The notes under the pieces are model-generated. The model saw nothing but the letters and a program-made list of their open reading frames with translations. It ran no database searches and was not told the origin of the DNA. DNA of 10,019 nt from Brevundimonas sp. UBA4609. GTDB lineage: Bacteria; Pseudomonadota; Alphaproteobacteria; Caulobacterales; Caulobacteraceae. The number at the start of each line of letters is the position of its first letter. Within the stretch, counting starts at the first letter, position 1. The position numbers and the translations under genes were made by a program. The DNA is taken from the NCBI GenBank assembly GCA_002386585.1, contig DGIZ01000015.1, forward strand, positions 1 to 10,019. The letters run 5' to 3'. Shown here one piece after another: positions 1 to 5,966 of this stretch.

Positions 1-1
1 C

Positions 2-91
2 GCCGCCGAGGCCCTGGCCCGCGTCACCGGGGCCATCGGGGTGGAGGACATTCTGGGCGAGGTCTTCTCTTCCTTCTGCATCGGCAAATAG
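2..91 (+). CDS. mnmE: tRNA modification GTPase MnmE, C-terminal end (partial)
   Basis: Only the last 29 codons and the TAG stop are in the window. The peptide ends GVEDILGEVFSSFCIGK, which is the C-terminal signature of MnmE (also called TrmE or ThdF). Its invariant cysteine sits in the FCIGK tail. In the family, MnmE is a K+-activated GTPase that works as a complex with MnmG to install the (carboxymethyl)aminomethyl group on U34 of certain tRNAs. The partner gene mnmG follows after about 80 bases, the usual alphaproteobacterial order. The G domain lies outside the window, so nothing can be said about it. The assignment rests on the tail and the neighbour and is still strong. Confidence 0.9.
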   Translation, partial: AAEALARVTGAIGVEDILGEVFSSFCIGK

Positions 92-105
92 GCCCGGCTT
101 TCGCC

Positions 106-121
106 CGTTTCACGTGAAACA
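106..121. other. parS: parS site 1 (ParB-binding centromere site), between mnmE and mnmG
   Basis: The 16-mer CGTTTCACGTGAAACA differs from the classic parS sequence TGTTTCACGTGAAACA only at the first base, and 107-120 is a perfect 14-bp palindrome. parS is the nucleation site at which ParB dimers bind and, with CTP, load and spread as clamps. The site lies 15 bases after the mnmE stop and about 50 bases before the likely mnmG start. ParB bound here could therefore also affect read-through into mnmG, although that is inference. parB is 3.4 kb downstream in the same block. Confidence 0.85.
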
Positions 122-172
122 ACCGTTCTGGGGCCGGTGGCGATTCCGGCTCGAATGGACTATGTGGACGCC

Positions 173-2068
173 ATGAGTTCGACCCCCGACCACACCTTCG
201 ACGTCGTCGTCATCGGCGGCGGTCACGCCGGTTGCGAGGCGGCGACCGCCGCGGCGCGCGCAGGCGCGCGCACCCTGCTTCTGACCCAGAAGCTGGAGAC
301 CATCGGCGAGATGAGCTGCAACCCGGCCATCGGCGGCCTGGGCAAGGGGCATCTTGTGCGCGAGATCGACGCGCTCGATGGGGTCATGGGCCGGCTGGCG
401 GATGTGTCGGGCATCCAATTCCGCATGTTGAACCGATCCAAGGGCGCCGCCGTGCGCGGCCCCCGCAGCCAGATCGACCGGCGCCTGTATCGCGAGGCCA
501 TGCAGGCCGAACTGGCGGATTATGCCAACCTGACCCTGATGGCGGGCACGGCCGAGGGCTTGATCCTGAACGGTGACCGGGTGGTCGGCGTGACGACGGG
601 GGCGGGGGAGACGATCCGCGCCGGGGCCGTGGTGCTGACGACCGGCACCTTCCTCAATGGGGTGATTCATCGCGGCGATCTGCGGATTCCGGCGGGGCGC
701 TATGGCGAAGACCCTTCGACCGGATTGGCCGGCGATCTTCACGCCGCCGACCTGATGATGGGCCGACTGAAGACCGGCACGCCCGCCCGTCTGGACGGAC
801 GCACCATCGCCTGGGAGCGGCTGGAGATGCAGGCGGCGGACGACCAGCCCGTGCCCTTCAGCTTCCTGACCGATCGCATCGACGTGCCGCAAATCGCCTG
901 CGGCGTCACCCACACGACGGAAGAGACCCACCGCATCATCGCCGACAATCTCGGCGAGAGCGCCGTCTATGGCGGACGGCTGTCGGGCCGGGGGCCGCGC
1001 TATTGTCCCTCGATCGAGGACAAGGTGGTCCGCTTCGCCGACAAGACCAGCCACCAGGTCTTCTTGGAGCCGGAAGGTCTGGATGATCCCAGCGTCTACC
1101 CGAACGGCATCTCGACCTCGGTATCCGACGCGACCCAGATGGCCTTCCTCAAGACCATGCCGGGGCTGGAAGCGGTCGAGGTGTTCCGCTTCGGCTACGC
1201 CATCGAGTACGACTATGTCGACCCGCGAGAGCTGACGCCCGCGCTGGAGGTCAAGAAGCGGCCGGGCCTGTACCTGGCGGGCCAGATCAACGGCACGACC
1301 GGCTATGAAGAGGCGGGGGCGCAAGGCCTGATCGCCGGGCTCAACGCCGCCCGCGCGGCGGCGGGGTCGGACCCGCTGATCCTTGGCCGGGATCAGGCCT
1401 ATATCGGGGTGATGATCGATGATCTGGTGACGCGGGGCGTTACCGAACCCTATCGCATGTTCACCAGCCGGGCCGAGTATCGGCTGACCCTGCGCGCCGA
1501 CAATGCGGATCAACGCCTGACGCCCATCGGCATCGAGGCGGGCATCGTGGGCGCAGACCGCGCCAAGGTATGGCTGGACAAGGCCGATCGGTTGGACCGG
1601 GCGAACCGTGTTTCACGTGAAACACGGTTCACGCCCAAGGAGGCGGGGACGCTCGGCATTACCGTCAACGCCGACGGGCAGCGTCGTTCGATCCGCGACC
1701 TGCTCGCCTTCCCCGATGTGTCCCTGGATCACTTCATCGCCATCCGCCCCGAGATCGTCGACTGGCCGGCCGCCGTGCGCGAACAGGTCGAGATCGACGC
1801 CGTCTACGCGGGCTATCTGGACCGCCAGGCCCAGGACGCGGAGGCGCTGCGGCGGGAGGACGGGCTGGCCTTGCCGACTGACCTCGACTACGCGGCCATC
1901 GGCGCCCTGTCGAACGAGGTGCGCGAGAAGCTGGCCATGATCCGCCCGCTGACCTTGGGCCAGGCGGGGCGGATAGAAGGCATGACGCCGGGCGCGCTGA
2001 CGGCGCTTCTGGCGCATGTGAAGAAGGTCAAGGGCGTGGCGGCCGACCTGTCGGCGGTCGTCGCCTGA
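173..2068 (+). CDS. mnmG: tRNA uridine-5-carboxymethylaminomethyl(34) synthesis enzyme MnmG
   Basis: MnmG (GidA) is the FAD-dependent partner of MnmE in wobble-uridine modification of tRNA in the cytoplasm. The protein has about 631 residues, normal for the family. An N-terminal Rossmann FAD motif, [13 protein letters not shown], spans residues 12-24. The block [19 protein letters not shown] follows. Both family signatures are present: [11 protein letters not shown] at 274-284, with the conserved Cys278, and [17 protein letters not shown] from 369. I chose the ATG at 173 because the Rossmann strand then begins about 10 residues in, as in homologues. In-frame GTG at 137 and ATG at 155 would add 12 or 6 unconserved residues, and none of the three has a strong Shine-Dalgarno. 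The stop overlaps the rsmG start (TGATG). A parS site is embedded in codons 479-484. Confidence 0.97.
   Translation: MSSTPDHTFDVVVIGGGHAGCEAATAAARAGARTLLLTQKLETIGEMSCNPAIGGLGKGHLVREIDALDGVMGRLADVSGIQFRMLNRSKGAAVRGPRSQIDRRLYREAMQAELADYANLTLMAGTAEGLILNGDRVVGVTTGAGETIRAGAVVLTTGTFLNGVIHRGDLRIPAGRYGEDPSTGLAGDLHAADLMMGRLKTGTPARLDGRTIAWERLEMQAADDQPVPFSFLTDRIDVPQIACGVTHTTEETHRIIADNLGESAVYGGRLSGRGPRYCPSIEDKVVRFADKTSHQVFLEPEGLDDPSVYPNGISTSVSDATQMAFLKTMPGLEAVEVFRFGYAIEYDYVDPRELTPALEVKKRPGLYLAGQINGTTGYEEAGAQGLIAGLNAARAAAGSDPLILGRDQAYIGVMIDDLVTRGVTEPYRMFTSRAEYRLTLRADNADQRLTPIGIEAGIVGADRAKVWLDKADRLDRANRVSRETRFTPKEAGTLGITVNADGQRRSIRDLLAFPDVSLDHFIAIRPEIVDWPAAVREQVEIDAVYAGYLDRQAQDAEALRREDGLALPTDLDYAAIGALSNEVREKLAMIRPLTLGQAGRIEGMTPGALTALLAHVKKVKGVAADLSAVVA
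1603..1630. other. parS: parS site 2 in a perfect 28-bp palindrome inside mnmG
   Basis: Positions 1609-1624 read TGTTTCACGTGAAACA, an exact match to the classic 16-bp parS. The symmetry continues six bases further on each side without a mismatch, giving a perfect 28-bp palindrome centred between 1616 and 1617. It is embedded in coding sequence for NRVSRETRF (MnmG residues 478-486). It uses TCA, GAA and ACA codons that are unusual in this GC-ending gene, so the DNA motif appears to constrain codon choice. This is the best parS candidate of the three. Confidence 0.92.
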
Positions 2069-2688
2069 TGTCGGACGCCATTCAGACTTTCCGCGCCCAG
2101 ACCGGCGCCAGCGACGCCAACATCGCCGACCTGCAGACCTTTCTGGCCATGCTGACCGAGGCCAATGCGGTGATGAACCTGGTCGGTCCCGACACGCTTC
2201 CCGACTTCTGGAACCGTCACGCCTGGGACAGCGCCCAGTTGCTGGACCTTGCGCAGGAGGCGAAGACCTGGGCCGATCTGGGGGCAGGGGCGGGGTTTCC
2301 CGGCGTCGTTCTGGCCATCCTTCTGAAGGGCCAGCCCGGCGCCCATGTCTGGCTGGTCGACAGCCTGGGCAAGCGCTGCCGTTTTCTTCAGACCATCGTC
2401 GATGCGCTGAATCTGCCCGCCACGGTCGTCAATGGGCGGGCGGAGGAGCAGGCGATCACGGTCGATATCGTCACGGCGCGCGCGGTGGCGGCGATGGAGA
2501 AGCTTCTGGGTTATGCACAGCCCTACTTCCAACGCGGTGCAAAAGGCCTGTTCCTCAAGGGAGAGAAGGCCGAGGCTGAGTTGAAAGAGGCCCGCCGGGT
2601 CTGGCAGTTTGAGGCCGAGCTTACGGTCTCGCGCAGCGATCCGCGTGGCCGCATCGTTTCACTGGGGAGCCTTCGCCGTGTCCGTTGA
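2068..2688 (+). CDS. rsmG: 16S rRNA (guanine(527)-N7)-methyltransferase RsmG
   Basis: RsmG (GidB) uses S-adenosylmethionine to make m7G527 in 16S rRNA, near the streptomycin site of the small ribosomal subunit. The protein has 206 residues, typical of the family. The SAM-binding glycine loop is DLGAGAGFPG at residues 70-79. It is preceded by the conserved stretch NLVGPDTLPDFWNRHAWDS (37-55). The later segment DIVTARAVAAMEKLL matches the family's TARA region. The ATG overlaps the mnmG stop by one base, which indicates translational coupling. The 3' end overlaps parA by 11 bases. Loss of this enzyme is known in other bacteria to give low-level streptomycin resistance. The gene appears intact. 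Confidence 0.95.
   Translation: MSDAIQTFRAQTGASDANIADLQTFLAMLTEANAVMNLVGPDTLPDFWNRHAWDSAQLLDLAQEAKTWADLGAGAGFPGVVLAILLKGQPGAHVWLVDSLGKRCRFLQTIVDALNLPATVVNGRAEEQAITVDIVTARAVAAMEKLLGYAQPYFQRGAKGLFLKGEKAEAELKEARRVWQFEAELTVSRSDPRGRIVSLGSLRRVR
2664..2669 (+). promoter_or_regulatory. Shine-Dalgarno fixing the parA start
   Basis: GGGGAG lies 8 bases before the GTG at 2678, inside the last codons of rsmG. It supports a 278-residue ParA that starts MSVESVKPP. The open frame extends further upstream to an ATG at 2609, but that would add 23 residues read through rsmG coding sequence that do not look like a ParA N-terminus. Confidence 0.75.
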
Positions 2689-3514
2689 GTCCGTAAAGCC
2701 GCCCCGTGCCCATGAAACCCGCGTCCTGGCGGTCTCGAACCAGAAGGGCGGCGTGGGCAAGACCACGACCGCCATCAACCTGGGCACGGCCCTGGCGGCG
2801 ATCGGCGAGAAGGTGCTGATCGTCGATATGGACCCGCAGGGCAATGCTTCGACGGGGCTGGGCGTTCCACGTGAAACACGGCGGGTGACGATCTACGACG
2901 TCATCGTCGACGGTCGCCCGGTAGACGAGGCGGCGATCGAGACCGCCGTGCCGGGCCTGTTCATCGTCGCCGCCGATCCCGACATGTCAGGGGTCGAGAT
3001 TGAGCTGAGCCAGTCGGATCGCCGTTCCTATCGTCTGCGCGACGCCCTGGCGAAGCAGGGCGGCAACGGTCATTCCCGGTATGACTATGTGTTGATCGAC
3101 TGCCCGCCGTCGCTGAACCTGCTGACGCTGAACGCCATGGCGGCGGCGGACGCGGTTCTGGTGCCGCTGCAGTGCGAATTCTTCGCCCTGGAAGGCCTGA
3201 CGCAGCTGATGCGGACGATCGAGATGGTGCGTCAGAGCCTGAATCCGGCGCTGGATATTCAGGGCCTGGTGCTGACCATGTACGACCGTCGCAACGCCCT
3301 GTCGGGCCAGGTGGCGGCCGATGTGCGGGCCCACTTCGGGGACAAGGTCTATGACAGCGTCATCCCCCGTAACGTCCGGGTGTCCGAGGCACCGTCGTTC
3401 GGCAAGCCGGCCCTCATCTATGATCTGAAATGTGCGGGCAGCCAGGCCTATCTGAAGCTGGCCCGCGAACTGGTGGCGCGCGAGCGCCAGCGTCGTCAGG
3501 CCCTGGCCGCCTGA
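2678..3514 (+). CDS. parA: Chromosome-partitioning ATPase ParA
   Basis: ParA is a deviant-Walker P-loop ATPase. Its ATP-bound dimers coat the nucleoid and pull ParB-parS complexes toward the new pole. The 278-residue protein has the deviant Walker A motif QKGGVGKTTTAINLG at 22-36, with signature lysine K23 and K28. The A' stretch DMDPQGNAST lies at 50-59 and Walker B YDYVLIDCPPS at 135-145. The segment IPRNVRVSEAPSFGKP near the C-terminus is typical of chromosomal ParA/Soj. The protein is short and has no N-terminal DNA-binding domain, unlike plasmid type Ia ParA. It starts with GTG, overlaps rsmG by 11 bases and precedes parB by 30 bases, which fits one transcript. A parS site lies within codons 62-67. 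Confidence 0.97.
   Translation: MSVESVKPPRAHETRVLAVSNQKGGVGKTTTAINLGTALAAIGEKVLIVDMDPQGNASTGLGVPRETRRVTIYDVIVDGRPVDEAAIETAVPGLFIVAADPDMSGVEIELSQSDRRSYRLRDALAKQGGNGHSRYDYVLIDCPPSLNLLTLNAMAAADAVLVPLQCEFFALEGLTQLMRTIEMVRQSLNPALDIQGLVLTMYDRRNALSGQVAADVRAHFGDKVYDSVIPRNVRVSEAPSFGKPALIYDLKCAGSQAYLKLARELVARERQRRQALAA
2863..2878. other. parS: parS site 3, inside parA
   Basis: CGTTCCACGTGAAACA matches TGTTNCACGTGAAACA at all but the first base. It has one asymmetry in the arms (TTCC against GAAA). It encodes VPRET (ParA residues 63-67), in the same reading phase as the mnmG site. The 3' flank CACGG is also shared with that site. The unmatched arm base predicts somewhat weaker ParB binding than at site 2. 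Confidence 0.82.
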
Positions 3515-3544
3515 TCCAACTTGTAAAGCAGCGGAAACAGCATC

Positions 3545-4432
3545 TTGTCTGAACGTCAGCGTGGTCTGGGCCGGGGTCTCTCGGCGCTTCTGGGAGAAAA
3601 CGCGCAGGATCCCGTCGCTGTCGATGCGACCGGTCCCGCGCCGACCGGCGTTCAGCGCGCTCCGATCGAGGCGCTGAAGCCCAATCCGGACCAGCCGCGC
3701 AAGATCTTCGCCCAGACCGATCTGGACGAACTGACGGCGTCGATCCGCGACAAGGGGGTGCTGCAGCCCATTCTGGTCCGCACCCAGCCGGGCCAGCCGG
3801 GGCAATGGCAGATCATCGCCGGCGAGCGTCGCTGGCGCGCGGCTCAGGCGGCCCGCCTGACCCAGGTGCCGATCGTCGTGCGCGAGATGGACGACATCGA
3901 GGTGCTGGAGGTCGGCGTCATCGAGAACGTCCAGCGCGCCGACCTGAATCCGATGGAAGAGGCCAACGCCTACGCCGTGCTGATGGAGCGTTTCGGACGC
4001 ACCCAGGACGCCCTGGCCGGGGTGGTGGGCAAGAGCCGCAGCCATGTCGCCAACACCCTTCGCCTGCTGCAACTGCCCGAGGCGGTGCGCGAGCATGTTG
4101 TGCGCGGCGAATTGTCGGCAGGTCATGCCCGCGCCCTGATCACCGCGCCGAATGCCGAGCAGTTGGCGCAGGAGGTGATCTCAAAGGGCCTGAACGTGCG
4201 TCAGACGGAGGCTCTGGCCCGTCGCGCCGCCGAGGGGCCGAAGGCGCCCAAGGTCAGGGCAGCGGCGGGCGGCGAAGGCGCTGCCGACATCGCCGCTCTG
4301 GAACAGGACCTGTCGGACGCCTTGGGCTTGAAGGTGTCGCTGGCCGACAAGGGCGGAAAGGGCGAGATCACCGTTCGATACGGCACGCTGGAACAACTCG
4401 ACGACCTGTGCCGCCGCCTGATGAGGGGCTGA
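3545..4432 (+). CDS. parB: Chromosome-partitioning protein ParB (CTP-dependent DNA clamp)
   Basis: ParB binds parS, hydrolyses CTP and spreads as a sliding clamp. In Caulobacter relatives it also anchors the centromere at the pole and feeds the MipZ division-site system. The 295-residue protein begins with the ParA-stimulating peptide SERQRGLGRGLSALLGE (2-17). NPDQPRKIF follows. The CTP-binding motifs are GERRWRAA at 93-100 and ENVQRADLN from 127. The helix-turn-helix spans about 153-175 (TQDALAGVVGKSRSHVANTL). The C-terminal dimerisation domain ends LEQLDDLCRRLMRG. The start must be the TTG at 3545, because an in-frame stop lies at 3524-3526 and no later start keeps the conserved N-terminus. 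A weak GGAA at 3533-3536 is correctly spaced. The rare start codon may hold ParB levels down. Confidence 0.97.
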   Translation: MSERQRGLGRGLSALLGENAQDPVAVDATGPAPTGVQRAPIEALKPNPDQPRKIFAQTDLDELTASIRDKGVLQPILVRTQPGQPGQWQIIAGERRWRAAQAARLTQVPIVVREMDDIEVLEVGVIENVQRADLNPMEEANAYAVLMERFGRTQDALAGVVGKSRSHVANTLRLLQLPEAVREHVVRGELSAGHARALITAPNAEQLAQEVISKGLNVRQTEALARRAAEGPKAPKVRAAAGGEGAADIAALEQDLSDALGLKVSLADKGGKGEITVRYGTLEQLDDLCRRLMRG

Positions 4433-4436
4433 AACG

Positions 4437-4469
4437 AAAAAGCCCGTCCAGGACCGAACCGGGACGGGC
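4437..4469 (-). terminator. Intrinsic terminator, - strand orientation, after parB
   Basis: GCCCGTCC (4442-4449) and GGACGGGC (4462-4469) form a perfect 8-bp GC-rich stem with a 12-base loop. Five A residues at 4437-4441 become a TTTTT run immediately 3' of the stem when read on the - strand. On the + strand the stem is followed by AAGTCGGG, with no T-run. It is therefore a canonical terminator for leftward transcription and at best a weak one for the parB mRNA, whose stop is 9 bases before the stem. It could end read-through from holA or a separate short - strand RNA. Confidence 0.75.
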
Positions 4470-4548
4470 AAGTCGGGGATGAGAGCGGGGCCGACACGCC
4501 AGCAGGTGGGAGCGCGCCGGACAACCCGATCGATGATCGAGGACCGAT
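4437..4548 (-). ncRNA. Candidate small RNA of about 110 nt, convergent to parB
   Basis: This is inferred from a TTGACA-type - strand promoter region at 4555-4585 and the - strand terminator at 4437-4469, with no credible gene between them. The predicted 5' part folds into a hairpin (CGAGGA, loop TCGG, TCCTCG). The middle contains a C-rich single-stranded stretch, CUCCCACCUGCUGG, of the sort that can pair with Shine-Dalgarno sequences. It does not resemble 4.5S, 6S, tmRNA or RNase P RNA. A - strand ATG frame does pass through the region, but it would start at the predicted transcription start and runs into parB antisense, so I do not call it a protein. The exact 5' end is a guess. Confidence 0.3.
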
Positions 4549-4554
4549 CCTCGC

Positions 4555-4585
4555 CATAGAGAACCTCTATATACGTTTATGTCAA
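4555..4585 (-). promoter_or_regulatory. Candidate - strand sigma-70-type promoter
   Basis: On the - strand, TTGACA (4585 to 4580) is a perfect -35 hexamer inside an unusually AT-rich patch. The -10 match is weak: TCTATG lies 19 bases downstream (4560 to 4555), and TATATA at 4573-4568 is too close. The patch overlaps the inverted repeat at 4556-4570. The call rests on the exact -35 box, local AT-richness and a terminator about 110 bases downstream. Confidence 0.4.
4556..4570. repeat. Operator-like inverted repeat
   Basis: ATAGAG-AAC-CTCTAT is a perfect 6-bp inverted repeat with a 3-base spacer. It lies where the -10 region of the candidate - strand promoter should be. Such short-spaced palindromes over promoters are common repressor operators, but a weak hairpin or chance is possible. 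No regulator gene is adjacent. Confidence 0.3.
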
Positions 4586-4692
4586 TACTGCGTGTTTGGC
4601 GTGATCGTCAGCCCCGTATGGACCCTAGAGGCGACGGACTGATGCAGGCGTTGGAGGCCCCTTTCCTGGCGCTTCCTGCTAGGATGCGGCCC

Positions 4693-4884
4693 ATGACCGA
4701 GAAATCTGAGAAGGCGAGCGCGTCTGAAGCGCTCAAGCGCGCCCTGGCGGCGAAGCAGGCGAAGAGCTCGAACGGCGCCGGGTTCGGCGGCGCCGTCGGA
4801 GGACGTACGACCGAAACCTCGATGCAGCGTCAGGCCGCCGCCCTGAACAAGCCGGCCTTTCGTCGCGCATCCAAGCGGGGATGA
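4693..4884 (+). CDS. Small basic hypothetical protein, 63 residues
   Basis: I do not recognise this family. The ATG at 4693 is preceded by TAGGA at 4680-4684 with 8 bases of spacing, which supports this start over the in-frame ATG at 4579. The earlier start would add 38 residues with no ribosome site. The predicted protein starts MTEKSEKASASEALKRALAA, a charged, probably helical segment. A glycine-rich linker, GAGFGGAVGG, follows near residues 29-38. The tail is basic and ends AFRRASKRG. There is no signal peptide, membrane segment or cysteine. The composition suggests a soluble protein that could bind nucleic acid or a partner protein, but this is only inference. It converges with holA, whose stop codon is 19 bases away. 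Confidence 0.65.
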   Translation: MTEKSEKASASEALKRALAAKQAKSSNGAGFGGAVGGRTTETSMQRQAAALNKPAFRRASKRG

Positions 4885-4903
4885 GCCTAGGCGAGCGGCC
4901 GCG

Positions 4904-5956
4904 TCAAAGCCCCATGCGTTTGGCGCGGGCGGCGATCTCCAGCAGCAGGCGTTCGGCGATCAGGGCCTCGGGCATGCCCGTGGTCTTGGTCATGACGTCG
5001 GCGGTGTTGACGCTGTCCTGCATCTCGTCGAGCAGCTCCAGCCGCCACCCGCGCGCCTGACGCAGCATTTCGGCCTCCTGCTTCCAGAAGACGCCGGCGG
5101 CCTTGGCGGCCTCCTTGGCGCCCGCGCCATTGGCCTGCAGGACATTGATCCGGCGCAGCTTTCCAAGGTGTAGCGAGGCCATGCGCACCGCCATGACGGC
5201 GCTCTCGCCCTCGGCCAGGGCGCGGCGCAGGCCCGCCTGGGCGGGGCCGGGGCGGCCGCCGAACGCCTGTAGGGCGGCGTCGGACAGGGAGGCGTCGGGC
5301 TCGACTCCCAGATGGGCGTCCAGTTCCTCGATGTCGATGGTTCGGCCGGATCCGGGGCCGATGTAGAGGATCAGACGCTCGATCTCCTGGCGCATCAGGC
5401 CGCGTTCGCGGGGCAGGCGGGCGACGAACCGGTCCAGGGCGTCGGAGCTCAGGCCCACCTTGTCGGCGCCCAGGGCCTCGCGCGTCATGCGGGCGACGTC
5501 GCCGACCTCATCCTCATAGCAGGCGATGGCGACCGCGCCCTGGGCCTTTTCCGCAGCCTTGCGCAGGGCGGATTCACGGCCGAGCGCCCCGGTCTCGACG
5601 ACCAGCATGGCGTCGGGGTTGTAGGCGCCCTCGGCGTGCGCCGTCAGGGCGGCGGCCACGGTCTTGTCCACGCCCGCCTTGCCGTCCGACATCCGGATGC
5701 GCACCAGGCGCCGTCCGCCGATCATGCTGAGCGCCGTCAGCGCCTCTTCCAGCCGCACGGCGTCTCCGTCGATGTCCGCTTCGGTCAGCAGGGTGACGTT
5801 GAAGGGATCGTTCAGGTCCGGCGTGATCGTTCGGCACAGCGTCAGGGCGCGCTCGGTCACGCCCGAACGGTCCTTGCCGTGGATGACGGCGGCGCGGACG
5901 GCGGGGTCCGGCGCCTTCAGGAAGCGGTCGACGTCAGGCCGCTTGGACAGGATCAT
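4904..5956 (-). CDS. holA: DNA polymerase III subunit delta
   Basis: HolA is the clamp-opening wrench of the DnaX clamp loader, which places the beta sliding clamp on primed DNA at the replication fork. The 350-residue protein matches the family in length and layout. The N-terminal AAA+-like domain has a degenerate, non-ATPase P-loop region (AAVIHGKDRSGVTERAL, 22-38). This is followed by TEADIDGDAVRLEEALTALS and the GGRRLVRIR strand. The middle has the lid motif RERGLMRQEIERLILY, and the C-terminal helical collar domain contains AVRMASLHLGKLRRI. The sequence family is divergent, but the context (leuS-lptE-holA) is the standard alphaproteobacterial one. AAGG, 7 bases before the ATG and within the end of the preceding spacer, is a plausible ribosome site. 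The gap to lptE is only 10 bases. Confidence 0.93.
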   Translation of the reverse strand: MILSKRPDVDRFLKAPDPAVRAAVIHGKDRSGVTERALTLCRTITPDLNDPFNVTLLTEADIDGDAVRLEEALTALSMIGGRRLVRIRMSDGKAGVDKTVAAALTAHAEGAYNPDAMLVVETGALGRESALRKAAEKAQGAVAIACYEDEVGDVARMTREALGADKVGLSSDALDRFVARLPRERGLMRQEIERLILYIGPGSGRTIDIEELDAHLGVEPDASLSDAALQAFGGRPGPAQAGLRRALAEGESAVMAVRMASLHLGKLRRINVLQANGAGAKEAAKAAGVFWKQEAEMLRQARGWRLELLDEMQDSVNTADVMTKTTGMPEALIAERLLLEIAARAKRMGL

Positions 5957-5966
5957 GCGGCGGCCT

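Noticed and set aside
110..1513. 467-codon open frame on the - strand across mnmG
   Set aside because: It is exactly antisense to a fully conserved MnmG, and its translation is rich in Arg, Gly and His without any domain pattern. Long antisense frames are expected in GC-rich genes with GC-ending codons.
2655..2664. GTTTCACTGG near the rsmG end, resembling half of a parS site
   Set aside because: It lacks the central CACGTG and the second arm. The other partial resemblance, TTTCCACGTCGG in leuS, fails for the same reason.
2987..4126. 379-codon - strand open frame spanning parA and parB
   Set aside because: It crosses two conserved genes and their spacer antisense and shows no recognisable motif.
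4201..4557. - strand frame starting ATGGCGAGGATC at 4557
   Set aside because: It would start at or before the predicted transcription start, reads through the terminator hairpin and ends deep in parB antisense. Its composition is Ser/Pro/Arg-rich with no pattern.
4884..4904. Search for a bidirectional terminator between the small gene and holA
   Set aside because: The 19-base gap holds only a short GC-rich stretch with no adequate stem and no T-run on either strand.
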